The notes beneath the pieces were generated by a model. The model had not been told where the DNA came from and did no database searches. It saw nothing but the letters and a program-made list of their open reading frames with translations. Made by a program: the position numbers and the translations under genes. 64,000 nt of DNA. It comes from Ochotona curzoniae. Lineage: Eukaryota; Chordata; Mammalia; Lagomorpha; Ochotonidae. Location of the stretch: the NCBI RefSeq assembly GCF_017591425.1, contig NW_024467121.1, positions 16,442,707 through 16,506,706 of the forward strand, given 5' to 3'. This document shows positions 1 to 11,307 of the stretch, piece by piece; position 1 is the first letter of the stretch; each line of letters begins with the position of its first letter.

Positions 1-1588
1 TGGAATCAAATCATTAAGGTTCAGAAAAATAAGTTGGGGCAACAACCCATTTGTCTTTATTTCATGTGCGAATTATTGTCTGGTACATTAGGAAATTATT
101 CCAAGTGACCATGATTGTTGAAGCTTTCATTAAGGTAATCCCTACTCGATATTAACTGTCAGAGAGCTCATGTGAATGTACAACTTTTTCAACTTACACG
201 ATAAAAATGTTAAGAATGAAAATTCACCATTGCCTGTGTGCCTGCTACGTATTAGGCATTGTTTTGATGGCAACAGGCAACTTTCTTCCTCAACAATGCT
301 GTGTGATAAGTAATCTTGCACTCATTTCATAAAAATAGTAGACAAAAGTACAGGAAACATCCCTCCCAACCACCCAAGCACATTCGTAACAGTGAAAGTG
401 TCCGCAGCCAAATTCTGAGGCCAAGATTCTGTTTACTTTTTTTTTTCTTCCACCTTTCTAAGTCTTCAAGATAATAATGACATTTCTGGAGAAATATATT
501 GTTTTGTTTAATAACATGGTTACATGTTTCCAATTATAGGTTCTGATTTGTGTCGACTTCAAAACACAATATAAAATTATGTAATTCCCATTTCAAAATA
601 ATTTTCTGTTTGTGGGAGATATACACCTTTGACATCTTTCATAAAGATGTTCCAATATTGTGATTTTGTGCCAGAGCAGTGTTAAAGTCATCAAATAAAA
701 TATTTTTGTCTTGGGTCATGCTATAGGTCATATTGATATCGATGTCCATCTCAATCAATATCAGTTGTGGCCCGCTGCTTTCCAAAATAAGCCAACCTGT
801 GTGGAATCTATCTTAGTCACTGCTGTCTGTCAAACTCCCAGTAACAGATGTTTTCATCACTTGAAATGATATGACTTTTTTTTTTTTGCCTTCCTGCAGA
901 TAGTTCTAAAGGAGTTTGATGTTCAAACAAAGCCAACACTGCTCTCATCAGTCATAGCCATTATCTTTTACCACAATCACTAAGCCTTGTACCTTGACAC
1001 AGTGCACTTGAAACAGATATGGTAAAAGATGTTAAAATATTCACGGTGGGAGACATGGTGCTCCTTTCTCCTACCAGTTAGCATCTCTAACTGTTTGTTT
1101 GTTTGTTTGTTTTGAGTATGGAGGCGGTTCTCAGAAAAACTGGGCAAGATCATCCTGTCTTCTTTGTCTTCTCACTTGATTAAAAGCATCCACTTTTGTT
1201 AATGATCTTAGCAAATGAGTATTTTATCAATAATTTCTTTAACTTGAAGTTTCTTTAATGATCTATAACATTTGTGATCATGCTTGGTATTTGACTCTCG
1301 CGTGTCCAAAGGCAATCCTTTACCTGATGGCAATTGCTGTATTATTGTCTGAAATAAAAGAACTTGCCTTTCCTCCTCAAAGAAAAAAGGAGAAATTCTA
1401 CGGGGTTTTAGTATGTTGTTTTTGCCTCATGTGCTAATAGTTGAGCAAAAGTACAAGAATTTTGCAACTTTAAAATTACTTTGACTGTTATTGGACATTC
1501 AATATACATTACGAAATATGTCTGAAATACATGAACACCCCACTTATAGGAATTTTATGTTATCTCATACATAATCTCTCAATTTAAA
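1..1588. other. Unique stretch without recognised gene
   Basis: No repeat family or coding exon was recognised here. A short (GTTT)n run sits at about 1091-1113 and poly-T runs at about 438-447 and 875-886. On the minus strand several short frames read partly open (for example 327-533), but they are broken by stops and match nothing I know. An old retrocopy cannot be excluded. Confidence 0.5.
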
Positions 1589-1801
1589 AAACAATTATTA
1601 TTTTTATTGCCAGGTCAAATATATAGTGAGGAGGAGAGACAGAGAGAAAGATCTTCCCGTAGGCATCCTTGACTGCTTTCCCAGGCCACGAGCAGGGAGC
1701 TGGAAGGGAAGCAGGGCCTCCGGGATTAGAACCAGTGCCCATATGGGATCCTGACACATTGAAGGTGAGGATTTTAGTCACTAGGCTGTCACGCGGGGCC
1801 C
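1589..1801 (-). mobile_element. CSINE (lagomorph C-repeat), internally deleted
   Basis: Reading the minus strand, the copy begins with the GGCCC head at 1801, passes the ATCCCATATGGG-type motif and the B-box-like GGTTCTAATCC, and ends in a TTTATTG-complement tail near 1590. The middle section, normally about 100 bp between the CAGTCAAGGATG-type block and the AAGATCTTCC-type block, is missing, so the copy is only about 210 bp. An internal deletion is likelier than 5' truncation because both ends are present. Confidence 0.85.
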
Positions 1802-1847
1802 AGTCTCTCAATTCTTAGAGCAACGGTAACTTGCATGACTTTGTGGG

Positions 1848-1955
1848 TACTTCAGAAAATCACTAAAGATGAATGTAAAGATCAGCTTATCTTCATACAA
1901 CATTTTGAAATCTATAGTTTTTCAGAATACAAATTTTCCATGAACTTTTGAAAAA
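1848..1955. mobile_element. Possible MITE-like inverted-repeat remnant
   Basis: The left edge (acttcagaaaatcact) and right edge (tccatgaacttttgaaaaa) are rough inverted complements, and the centre is AT-rich. The pattern resembles a short non-autonomous DNA transposon with the core AACTTTTTGAAGT/TTCATGGAAAA that is common in mammals. The resemblance is from memory and the copy is degenerate. Confidence 0.3.
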
Positions 1956-2120
1956 CCATCACATACGCATTTACATAAATCAGGTAAAATATAAGTGAAA
2001 AGTATTTTTGTCTTTAAAAACAAAAAATTTCTTTAAAAAAGTGAATAATATGAATCCCATAGAAATTAAACATTTTGTCTAACATAAAGCTAATACATTT
2101 TAGATTTAAGAATATAATGC

Positions 2121-2348
2121 CCCTGCCTGTGGCCTGGGAAGGCAGTTGAGGACGGCCCAAAGCTTTGGGACCCTGCACCCGCGTGGGAGACCCGGAGGAG
2201 GCTCCTGGCTTCGGATCGGCATAGTATCGACCCGTTGCGGCTCACTTGGGGAGTGAATCATCGGATGGAGGATCTTCCTCTCTGTATCTCCTCTCTGTAT
2301 ATCCGCCTTTCCAATAAAAAAAATAATAAAAATAAATCTTTGAAAAAA
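2121..2348 (+). mobile_element. CSINE, 5'-truncated, with perfect 13-bp target-site duplication
   Basis: This copy lacks the tRNA-like head and begins at the CCCTGCCTGTGGCCTGGG block. It runs through the GAATCATCGGATGG block to a TCCAATAAAA tail. The sequence AAGAATATAATGC occurs at 2108-2120 and again at 2349-2361, directly flanking the insert. Little divergence from the full copy at 11873 indicates a recent, 5'-truncated insertion by the L1 machinery. Confidence 0.93.
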
Positions 2349-2361
2349 AAGAATATAATGC

Positions 2362-3032
2362 ATGACTGCAAACCTTTAAGATAAATTGGAGCATATTGAA
2401 CTTTGTCTTTAAAATAATATCTATTCATGGATTTATAAAAAGGCCTGGAATAGAAGAAACACGAAACATTATTCAAATTAAATTAATAGCATCGATTTTA
2501 TATGAATATTCATCCTTGCCCCTATAATGTTCTTAACACTTTTTTTTTCCATTCCAGATATAAGGCTATCTAGAAAAATAGCTTACACTATGTAACATAT
2601 TAGCTTAAAAAAACACAAAATATTATCTGAATTGAAAAGTGAAAGTGAATATGTTTGGATGGGAGAAACTTTACGAAGAAAGGAACTTTGGAGGTGAGCC
2701 TTTGACAGCAGGCAAGATTTTCAAATGAGTGGGTGAAGCGCATAAAATCTCCCCATAAAGTAAAATAATTTAATGAGTTGTTTCCACTGGGCAATTAAAA
2801 TAATTTATAGGCTATTTCAATTCCCCTTGCCCTTAGCATGGTTCATCTAAATTAAGTGCTCTTTAACACTGCTGCTTATTAGAAGTTATAATAAAGAAAG
2901 GTTTTCTATTCATTATGGATGTAGAAATGATAAAAAAAAAAATGGCAACAACTCCCAAAACAACATTTTCAGTTCTAGAGAAAACATGTAAAACATAGGC
3001 AGAACAAATGTGATCTTTTGAGTACAAGCAAG
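2362..3032. other. Unique AT-rich stretch
   Basis: No gene, RNA or recognisable repeat is seen. Short homopolymer runs occur at about 2540-2548 and 2933-2942. Confidence 0.5.
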
Positions 3033-3143
3033 ATCTAACAATCAAAACACTTTGCACAAGTTCATGGATTGTAGCTAGTGACACACCAAAATCTAACAAT
3101 CAAAACACTTTGCACAAGTTCATGGATCGTAGCTAGTGACACA
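3033..3143. repeat. Tandem duplication, two 58-bp units
   Basis: A unit beginning ATCTAACAATCAAAACAC at 3033 is repeated at 3091. The second copy covers about 53 bp of the unit and differs by one base (GGATT versus GGATC). The high identity in otherwise unique DNA points to a recent local duplication. Confidence 0.93.
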
Positions 3144-3548
3144 TTTCTTCTATCCTAGTTCTGAGCATATGGAGGAAAGAGGCTGAAGCGTTAGGTCAGG
3201 TCTTGGACACCCACAATTGGAGGAGATGGACTTGGCAGCAGCCAGAAGGCTGGTTCTCTGAATTTTCATTATGCTCCTTATGTCAATTGTGTTATGAGAA
3301 TAAGAACAGAATCTGTGTCTCATTGTTCCTATTCTTCAACAAATCATATGTGTATGGTCAACATCAACTGGATTATGTCCCCTGAAAACTAGAAACAATT
3401 GCCTTATCTAATTTAAAGTTTTGTATCTAATAGAGCTGACCAAATTTAAGCTGGAATATTCTATTGATCAATATAATCCATGTGAAAGTGTTAAAGTATA
3501 AATTAGAGAAACATAATAGCTTAAAAAAGACAATGAAAAGGCATTAAA
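3144..3548. other. Unique stretch, no gene seen
   Basis: A 60-codon frame at 3203-3385 shows no recognisable domain and is best taken as chance. Confidence 0.5.
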
Positions 3549-3905
3549 ACTTTTTTTTTTTTTGGTGGGGGGAGCGTGCAGGCAGGAGGACAACCAACTA
3601 GAATGCTGCAACAGACAGATCAACCAAGCAGCTTGGTTTAGTTATCACTGTGACTCGGGTGGGGGAGAATGCGGTCCTGTGTCAATTCCTGGGACAAACT
3701 GTGGATAGGATTTACGTGAGCCACAATGGAGCAAAAAGAAACAGCTGATAAGACAGCTGACTTTGCCTCCCTGTTTTACTGATGGATGTCTTCTATGTCC
3801 AGCGTTTCAGCCACATCCTGAGCAGCAACTTCATCCAACTGTTGCTCAAGGGTCTGTAGCTCACTCTTTCGCAAACCCTTACCATTAGGCCATCCTGATT
3901 ATCTG
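3549..3905 (-). pseudogene. Candidate processed retrocopy of an unidentified mRNA
   Basis: On the minus strand an A-run (poly-T at about 3550-3561 on the plus strand) follows some 200 bp of GC-richer, UTR-like sequence. Upstream of that lies an open frame ending in a TAA near 3780. The frame encodes a polar, glutamate-rich helix-like tail that includes KSELQTLEQQLDEVAAQ. A stop codon near 3900 closes this frame; an alternative frame continues further upstream, which could mean a frameshift in an old copy. I do not recognise the parent gene and saw no clear target-site duplication. It may also be an unrelated sequence that ends in a poly-T run. Confidence 0.4.
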
Positions 3906-4720
3906 TGGTGTATGCATTTCGACACCAGTCCATGACCATTTAGATTATCACAATAATAACTATATAGCTTTTACATTCATTTGGATCTAATTTGTGGAAA
4001 TTCCATTTGGAGAAAACTGTTCACCCTGATTGGTTTCTCCTCACATATCTTGCAACAACTCTTGCCAGCTTACACCGCTCTGTTCTACATATTAGTTCAT
4101 CATCAACTCTCATAGCACTTTTAGCCAATGACCCCAAATTACTTAACAGCTTAAACAGCAGCCATCTGTCAAAGCCTCATCTGCCATCCTATATCATGAC
4201 TACACATGAATTCTTAACATAATAAGCTGTTTCTCCTTATAACCAACATATAGGACAAGTATCTTTCCTTCTTCCAAACAAATTTTTAGGAGAGGAATAG
4301 CACTTGAGTAAGAATTTGAATAATTCCTTTAATCAGACTAAGAACGTTACTAAAAAACATTGCTCCATATTAGCAACCATTCTCTTTTAGGCACCCAAGT
4401 GGCCCAATTATAAAAGTTGCAGTGGCAGAAAGGAAGAAGGAAAAGCACTAACATTTTAAAGCACGATAATATATTCTGTTGGAGAATAGTTGTCTTCTAA
4501 AACACTGAAGCATTGAGCAGCTCCTAAAGGTTGTCTCTTCTAATGGGTTGGGCAGCTTTATCTCTGAGGAAATGTATCCTTGGTAAGGAAAGCTCTACGT
4601 GTGTTCGCATGTTTGATGTGTGTTTCTGAAAGAGAGATTCCCAGGTCCTTTTACAAAGAACCATAAGGACATACTGCAGAGTCATGTCATGCTCTCCTAC
4701 TCACTTGTTCTTTTGCTTTT
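3906..4720. other. Unique stretch, no gene seen
   Basis: The open frame at 3992-4222 lacks any recognisable domain. No repeat family was identified. Confidence 0.5.
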
Positions 4721-5018
4721 TTTAAGAGTTATTATTTTTATTGGAAAGTTAGATTAACAAAGAAAAGGAAAGACAGAGAGAAAGACATTTCATCCCTGGT
4801 TTACTCTGCAAGTGGTCCCAACAGGCAGCATTGAGTCGATAGGATGCCAGGATCATCTTCTGAGTCTCAAGGCTCTGGGTCATCCTTGACTGCTTGCCCA
4901 GGCCACAAGCAGGGAGATGGGTGGGAAGTGGAGCTGCCGCGACTCCAACCGCTGCCCATAAAGGATTCTGGAGCATGTAAGGCAAGGACCTTAGCCTCTA
5001 GGCTACCACGCCAGGCCC
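4721..5018 (-). mobile_element. CSINE, near full length
   Basis: The plus strand shows the tail complement (TTATTTTTATTGGAAAG) at the left and the head complement (CCAGGCCC) at 5018. The diagnostic CAGGCCACAAGCAGGGAG block lies between them. Moderate divergence from the 11873 copy suggests middle age. Confidence 0.9.
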
Positions 5019-5851
5019 TATTCTTTACGTTTTTAGAGTCTATATCTCATTGGCATGTTTTCTTTCCACATTGTGCCTACTACAAATGATTCTTTAGGAT
5101 ATGAGTTTTCACAGATAATTTGCCCTATATCTACTCCGTGATTGACTTACATGAAACAGTAGAAGAAATACAACAGACCTGGAGAATAATTTTTCTTGAG
5201 GATGACATTATTCTCTATAATAATGCAGAGGAGTATGAGTGAGGAATCACATGATAATAATGAGAAAAAGTATTTCTACAAGTGGGGAAGTATCAGGTGA
5301 TGTATGGTATTCAGAAGACCCACAAAGACAATGAACTTCCTAGGTGTTAGTTTTGAACAAGGAGAAGAATTACGTTTATGGCATTTTCAAGGATTTTTCC
5401 TCTGTTGATATATTATAGTTTTTTTCAGTAAACATTATACTTTGAACTTATGAGATGGTAAAATAAAGTAAGGCTACTTATTCAACATCTGAGTGTTTCT
5501 GGCCAGAGACTCCATCCATTTTCAGGTTGTAACCTGAAATGTCAAATGAAGAGCAGTAGGAAGACGAGCTACTTCACAGAAGCATGGGGGACTACTGTAG
5601 GCCACTGGAGAGAAAATTAGGAGAAATTCCACACTGAAAACCAATAATATTTTGCACCGAAAGGAAAGTCAATTGGAGTTTGTGGAGGCATATGGCTCTG
5701 TTTTCATATACAAGAATCCATTACTCAGGTAAACTATACCATTACTCACAGGTCAACTCACCTCTTCCTACTTTTCATATTATGCTTATTACCCATAAAA
5801 TTATCTTACATTTTTATCTCGTAGTTTTTGGAATTTAAATATCTATATATT
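5019..5851. other. Unique stretch, no gene seen
   Basis: AT-rich sequence with no recognised gene or repeat. Confidence 0.5.
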
Positions 5852-6150
5852 GGGACCAACACCATGACTCACCAGGCTGATCCTCTACCTACAAGTGCTT
5901 GCATCCCATATGGGCACCAGTTTGTGTCCTGGCTGCTCCACTTCCAATCCAGCTCTCTACTTAAGGCATAAGAAAGCAGAAGAGGTTGGTTCAGGTCCAT
6001 GGGACCCACATGGGAGATATGGAAGAGGCTCCTGACTCAGTTCTGGTTGTTGTGGCCATTTGGGGAGTGAAATAGCCAATCGGTGACCTTTCTCTTTGTC
6101 TCTACTCTCTTGAATGTCCCTTTCTAAATAAAGATAAATAAATCTTTAAG
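5852..6150 (+). mobile_element. Older CSINE, full length
   Basis: The copy starts GGGACCAACACCATG and contains CATCCCATATGGGCACCAG and a GTCCTGGCTGCTCCACTTCC block that is closer to the rabbit-type C-repeat than to the young local copies. It ends in AATAAATCTTTAAG. Many point differences mark it as an older insertion than the pika-type copies. Confidence 0.88.
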
Positions 6151-6723
6151 ATAATATTTTCAATACAAATAAACAGTCAGAATAAAAAGTAGGAAGGCGA
6201 CAGTGGCTTGACGGTGGCTCCTTGCCAGTAAAAATTCTAAAAGGTTCAGGTAGCCATTCATCCTCCACTAAAGCAAGAGACTCATGGTGAGTACCAGAAT
6301 CAACTGAGTAGATTTCCTTTCTTTCCAGATCAACTCCCCATATCATGCATTGCCCTAACAGAGTGCATTTTGTGTGCATAATGTAAATCCAATATCTGCA
6401 CCTGCAAATACATGTGAGGAGTCAAGTAGTCTGGATCAGGCCAGGGATTTCATCCAGGTTCAACACTCAGTCATGTCTACCACGCCCTCTTACCAATTGA
6501 TTTTTCAACCCATTATAGCCTCACGTTTACTGTTTCACTTAAATTGCACTTGCTAGGATACACAGAATGCTTTAACAACTATTTTCAATAGTTATTTTGC
6601 TGAGGTTCTTGTGTTGATCTCTCTCGATTCTCAGCTTCATTTGCATGGGTACAAAACAATCAAGGAATGTTGTATAGTCACTCATTTAAATGACGCATTT
6701 TAAATTAGCTGGTGAGTCCTAGA
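6151..6723. other. Unique stretch, no gene seen
   Basis: Short open frames occur on both strands (6146-6379 and 6374-6556) but show no domain or codon pattern that supports coding. Confidence 0.5.
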
Positions 6724-6968
6724 GCAGGCATTTGATCTAAAGATTAAGACGCCACAAGAAAATATGACATCCATGTTGAAGTGCTTGGGTACAAATATAA
6801 GCTCCATTTCCAATTCTAGATTCCTGATCATGTAAATTCTTGTGGGCAGCTGGTGATCACTCAAGAGGTTGGATCCCTGTCATCCACGTGGGAGACTAGG
6901 ACTGAGTTCCCAGCTGCTGATTTCAGCATGGCTAAACCCTAACTACTGTGAGCTGTTAATGCCCGATA
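6724..6968 (+). mobile_element. Ancient C-repeat (older lagomorph SINE subfamily)
   Basis: The blocks run in the order of an older C-repeat type: TTAAGACGCC near the start, then AAGTGCTTGGGTACAA, CAGCTGGTGATCACTCAAG, and CCACGTGGGAGACTAGGACTGAGTTCC. It is heavily diverged and the 3' part is degraded. Confidence 0.7.
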
Positions 6969-7160
6969 GCGTCAAAATATGAAATAGGTAGATATAAACT
7001 GACTCACAAGAAAACATTATAGTGAAAAGGATAATTTGTGAACTCACACTACTCTTAACATGTATAAGGCTAGTTTAAACTAAATGTTTGGCACTAGTTG
7101 TTATTCATGGTATATTTCTTATCTGCTAACAAATACAGTTGATAAGTTTTTGCCTGGGAA

Positions 7161-7650
7161 TCAGCATTTAGCTTACTAAGACACCTATGTCCACATCAGA
7201 GAAGCTTGATTTGACTCATAGCTCTGGCTCTCGACGGAAGCTTCCAACCGGTATAGATTCTGGAAGAGAACAGTAATGGCTCATGATGTCCCTGTTGTTT
7301 GTGTGAAAGACCTACATTGAACTCCCAACTCCAACACTGCCCTTGTTCCCATCCAGAAAGGGACATTTGTAAAGTGAAAAAGCAAACAGAAGCTCCTTCT
7401 CTGGCTCACTCTAGCTTTTTCCCCTCTGTTTCTTTTCCATCTTTCATTCCTTCACCACAACCACTAAGGCCTTCTCTCATGGCTTACCTCTCTCCTACCC
7501 TGCTCTTCCTTTTGCTCCCTTCTCTTCTCCTCCTTTCCCCACCTCCTTCCTCTTTTCTTTCTCTTCCTCTCCCACTCCGCCTCCCCCACAGTCTCCACTC
7601 CCTCTCTCCCCTTCCATTCCCATCCCTTTCAAATGAATACATTACAAAAA
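7161..7650 (+). mobile_element. Ancient C-repeat with expanded pyrimidine tract
   Basis: The left part follows the older C-repeat plan (ACTAAGACACC, then CAGTAATGGCTCATGATGTCCCTG, then GAAAGACCTACATTGAACTCCC). In this family a CT-rich block precedes the A-rich end. Here that block is some 200 bp long (about 7425-7635, C and T almost only) and is followed by CCCTTTCAAATGAATAC, which matches the usual SINE end. The 132-codon frame at 7299-7697 is a product of this low-complexity tract. Confidence 0.65.
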
Positions 7651-8318
7651 CCATAACTGCTTACTTACTACCTTTAGTGATAAACTTTCCAAAATGACTA
7701 CAAAGTCATACATTTATGCAAATGAAAACTGTGACATGGTCTGATGTTAGGAAAAATATGAAGAATTTTAATTTTAAATCTGTGAATTAAGATTTCAGAA
7801 GGTTAACCAAACTGAAATTTTGCATATGTTGGGAGAAAGATGAGAAGCTGAAGTTAAATTATCAAATGGGGTGATAATTCTAATGATAATGGGTGAACTT
7901 CAAAGTTATAAAACTTACAAAAGCTGCTGGTTCAAACATATGGTTGTGTTATAAAGTTAGAGGGCTCTGTTGCTGTAAGTACTAAAATCTGTTAACCATT
8001 CGAAAAAGAAATATAATTTGTCTTTATTAAAAATGATGAAGTACCCTTGAGAAAAGCTCCATCAGATAGATAACATTTCTAAAGAAAACGATTTATCTTT
8101 AGCATTCTCTGATTAACACTACTTGACTGGGATCACTCCCTCACTTCGCATTTTGAGTACTTATACAAAAGCTAATTTGTGCTTGTTTGTATATTGTTTT
8201 GTAAAGTGTTTTAAAACCATTCCTGTAGGTTGTTTTCTCTGCCCAAGACTAATTTTGAGTCTTTACAATTTTATTTTCTATTTTTCCCTCTTTCACTCTG
8301 TTTTAAATGTTGTAAATA
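7651..8318. other. Unique stretch, no gene seen
   Basis: AT-rich; no recognised repeat or gene. Confidence 0.5.
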
Positions 8319-8885
8319 CTTCTTTCCAGCTTACTATGTGCCAAACATTATTATAAGCAGTTGGAAAGGACCCAGCACGGTAACCTAGTGACTAATGTCC
8401 TTGCCTTGAACATGCTGGGATCCCATATGGATACCTATTCTAATCCTGGCAGCACTGCTTCCCATCCAGCTCCCTGCTTGTGGCCTGGGAAAGCAGTTGA
8501 GGATGGCCCAGAGCCTCGGGACCCTGCACCCACATGAGAAACCCAGAAGAAACTCCCGGCTCCTGGCTTCAGACTGATGCAGTTCCTGCCATTGGGGCCA
8601 CTTGGGAATGAATCAACAGATGGAAAATTCTCCTTTCTGTCTCTCCTCCTCCATGCATATCAGACTTTAGAATACATATAAATATATCTTTCAAAAAACA
8701 GTTGGAAAAGATTTTAGCACTATAAAAATAAGAGGTAGGTATTATTATATTCTTTTGATTAATAGATAAGAAACTAAGACATGATGAGATTAAATATTGC
8801 CCGATACCATGATGTAGTGACTGACAGGGCCGTAATTCAACCACAGTGGTGTATGCCCATGCCTGTGCTCCTTACCACCATTCTC
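8319..8885 (-). mobile_element. MIR (ancient tRNA SINE), split by a CSINE
   Basis: The left piece (about 8319-8369) contains CTTACTATGTGCCAAACATTA. The right piece (about 8699-8885) contains GAGGTAGGTATTATTATATT, then TAGATAAGAAACTAAGAC, then TAATTCAACCACAGTGG. Together they read as the reverse complement of a mammalian-wide MIR. A CSINE sits in the gap. MIR predates placental orders, so its fragmentation is expected. Confidence 0.75.
8370..8698 (+). mobile_element. CSINE inserted into a MIR, 12-bp target-site duplication
   Basis: Full-length copy from GGACCCAGCACGG-like head to an AATATATCTTTC tail. CAGTTGGAAAGG at 8358-8369 and CAGTTGGAAAAG at 8699-8710 flank it with one mismatch. The duplicated bases lie inside the MIR, which proves the order of events. 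Confidence 0.92.
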
Positions 8886-9518
8886 TACATCCCCGTTGTG
8901 CCTGGGAAGTCAACATAGGTCAAACTGAGTTCTCCAGGGTCATGAAGACAACATGGTGTGCGGGTCTACAGTGATACATTTTTCTATAATTTAGTGCAGC
9001 ACTTTCTACCCAAAAGATAATGAAACTTATGATTATTTTTTCAACCTCAAAGAGTTAATTCCTATAATTTCACAGAACACATCATATTAATACATATATT
9101 CCACAGGCATTGCTAGGAAATGTCCTGGTTTCTTATAAAATTGTATGATGACTATGCTCACATATGAAAAAGTTCTAAGTAAAATTTTGTCTTAAAAAAT
9201 AAAAAGATACAATGGATATATTATACTCCATATGCTCAGCATTCTCTAATAGTAAAAAAAAAAATGATACCAGTAAACAAGAACAATATTTAAAATTAAA
9301 TGTCGATTGGCATAGTAAAATTAGCTAAACATTCTACTTTAGTTTATCTTTCAAAAATATTCCACGAGTATCCTATTGCTGTTAATGTTGTTCCAAATTT
9401 ACATCCAGGGTTTGGCATTATAAATCTTTGTTATCTTTTAAATTCCTGCAATTTATGGTAATTCCATAGTATTTACTAATTGTTCTGCTTTATGCATAAT
9501 TTATTTAATAAGTTATGG
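8886..9518. other. Unique stretch, no gene seen
   Basis: AT-rich sequence without a recognised feature; an A-run lies at about 9255-9264. Confidence 0.5.
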
Positions 9519-9857
9519 GGTTTTTAAAGATTTTTAAAACATTATTATCTATTTTTAATGCAAAATCAAATATACAGAGAGGAGAAGAGATAGAGAGGAA
9601 GATTTTCTGTCTGTTGATTCACTTCCCAAGTGACTCCAATGACCAGAGCTGATCAGAAGCCGGAAGCCCAGAGCCTCTTCCAGGTTTCCCATGCAGGTAC
9701 AGGGTCCCAAGGCTTTGGGCCGACCTCAGCTGAATTCCCAGGCCACAGGCAGGGAGCTGGATGAGAAGCGGGGCCGCTGAGATACAAACCGGTACCCATA
9801 TGGGATCCTGGTGTGTACAAGGCAAGGATTTTAGCTGCTAGGTACCATGCCAGGCCC
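9519..9857 (-). mobile_element. CSINE, full length (left of a tandem pair)
   Basis: The tail complement is at the left (TTTTAAAGATTTTTAAAAC), the head complement CCAGGCCC ends at 9857, and CCATATGGGATCCTGG lies near the head. The next SINE begins at the following base in the same orientation. Confidence 0.92.
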
Positions 9858-10183
9858 AAGATTTATTTTATTTATTCCTTGGAAAGTCAGATATTCAAAA
9901 AGGAGGGGAGGCAGAGAGGAACATCTGTCCACTGATTCACTCCTCAAGTGGCAGCAATTTGTGGAACTGCGCTGATCTTAAACCAGGAGCCCGGAGTCTT
10001 TTCCAGGTCTCCTACACTGGTGCAGGGTCCCAAGGCTTCGGACCATCCTCGGCTACTTTCCCAGGCCACATTCAGGGAGCTGGATGGGAAGCAGGCCCAC
10101 CAGGATTAGAACCAGCATTCATATGGGATCCCTGTGCATGCAAGGCAAGGACTCTAACTGCCAACCTACATCTCCAGGTCCCA
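9858..10183 (-). mobile_element. CSINE, full length (right of a tandem pair)
   Basis: Starts with the tail complement AAGATTTATTTTATTTATT, contains GGATTAGAACCAGC and CATATGGGATCCC, and ends CCAGGTCCC. The head of the left copy touches the tail of this one, consistent with insertion into the A-rich tail of a pre-existing SINE. Confidence 0.92.
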
Positions 10184-10986
10184 TAAGTTATGGTTTTATG
10201 GCCCATCATTAAGTGAAACATAGATGCTTAAGTCTGTACTGCGTGGGGTAATCTGTAATAAGGCTCATGCTGCCATTCTGAACACAGAGCTTAGTCTGAG
10301 TGATGACATCTACTCAAAGGTAGGGGGTGCTGATAAGTCAATCAGAGAAGTATGGCTAAGTCCAACCACGTGGATGAGTAATACTGCTGGCCGAATTTGT
10401 TGATATCCAATATTTGTGTAAATGATCTGTACCAAATAATAAGTAAATTGTCCTGAAAGAAATAAGCCTTGTACAGGAATGAGCAGATTCTTTTTAAGAT
10501 GCCAGGCATGTCTGGTTACACAGGCCAGCCCTCACCCACACACAGCAGGCAGTGATCAAGTCCATTGCTTGTGAAGACAACCATCCTAGCCACTTGTTTT
10601 TTTTTTTTTTTCATTCCGTGAGTTTACCTGCTGCATTCCAACTGCATAGTAGATTACACTTAGTGGCTATTTGAAGTTCAGTGTTTCGATGTGAAGCACG
10701 TTGTTTTGAAAGTCATTCATGAAATCAAGTCTCATGTGCACCAGCACAGCCAATTTCTATGAGCATTCTGAACTGCACTAGTACTCTCTCGGGGTAAACA
10801 AATTGAGGGCACTATATTGCATCTAAGCTGATCAACATTTTGGACAGCAGCAGTTCTTAGAATGACAACCGTAGGAATGATGCAGTTTTGAATGTGAAGA
10901 TAGATGAGATATCAAAACTGACTTATTAAATAAATTAGAGGAATTGGAAAAGCTCACACTACTTATGTATGTCACAAATAATTTGC
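10184..10986. other. Unique stretch, no gene seen
   Basis: A poly-T run lies at about 10598-10611. The minus-strand open frame at 10832-11206 overlaps the neighbouring SINE and is not a gene. Confidence 0.5.
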
Positions 10987-11307
10987 TAGGACCTGGCGCA
11001 ATAGCATAGTGGTTAAGGTCCTCGCCTTGAACGCGCTGGGATCCCATATGAGCACCGGTTCTAATCGCAGCGGCCCTGCTTCCCATCCAGCTCCCTGCCT
11101 GTGGCCTGGGAATGCAGTTGAGGATGGCCCAAAGCCTTGGGACCCTGCACCAACGTGGGAGACCCGGAAGAGGCTTCTGGCTTTGGATTGGCTCAGCTCC
11201 AACCATTGCGTTTGCTTGGGGAGTGAACCATCTAACGAAAGATCTTCCTCACTGTCTTTCCTCTCTGTATATCCACCTTTCCAATAACAATAAATAAATC
11301 TTTAAAA
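10987..11307 (+). mobile_element. CSINE, full length, 11-bp target-site duplication
   Basis: The head GGACCTGGCGCAATAGCATAGTGG carries the A-box region, with GGTTCTAATCG as the B-box. The tail is CAATAACAATAAATAAATC. AAATAATTTGC flanks it perfectly at 10976-10986 and 11308-11318. A fairly recent insertion. Confidence 0.95.

Noticed and set aside
327..1480. Possible old coding relic on the minus strand
   Set aside because: Short open pieces without a consistent frame or recognised protein; not enough to call a pseudogene.
7299..7697. 132-codon serine/leucine/proline-rich frame
   Set aside because: Encoded by the expanded pyrimidine tract of a SINE.
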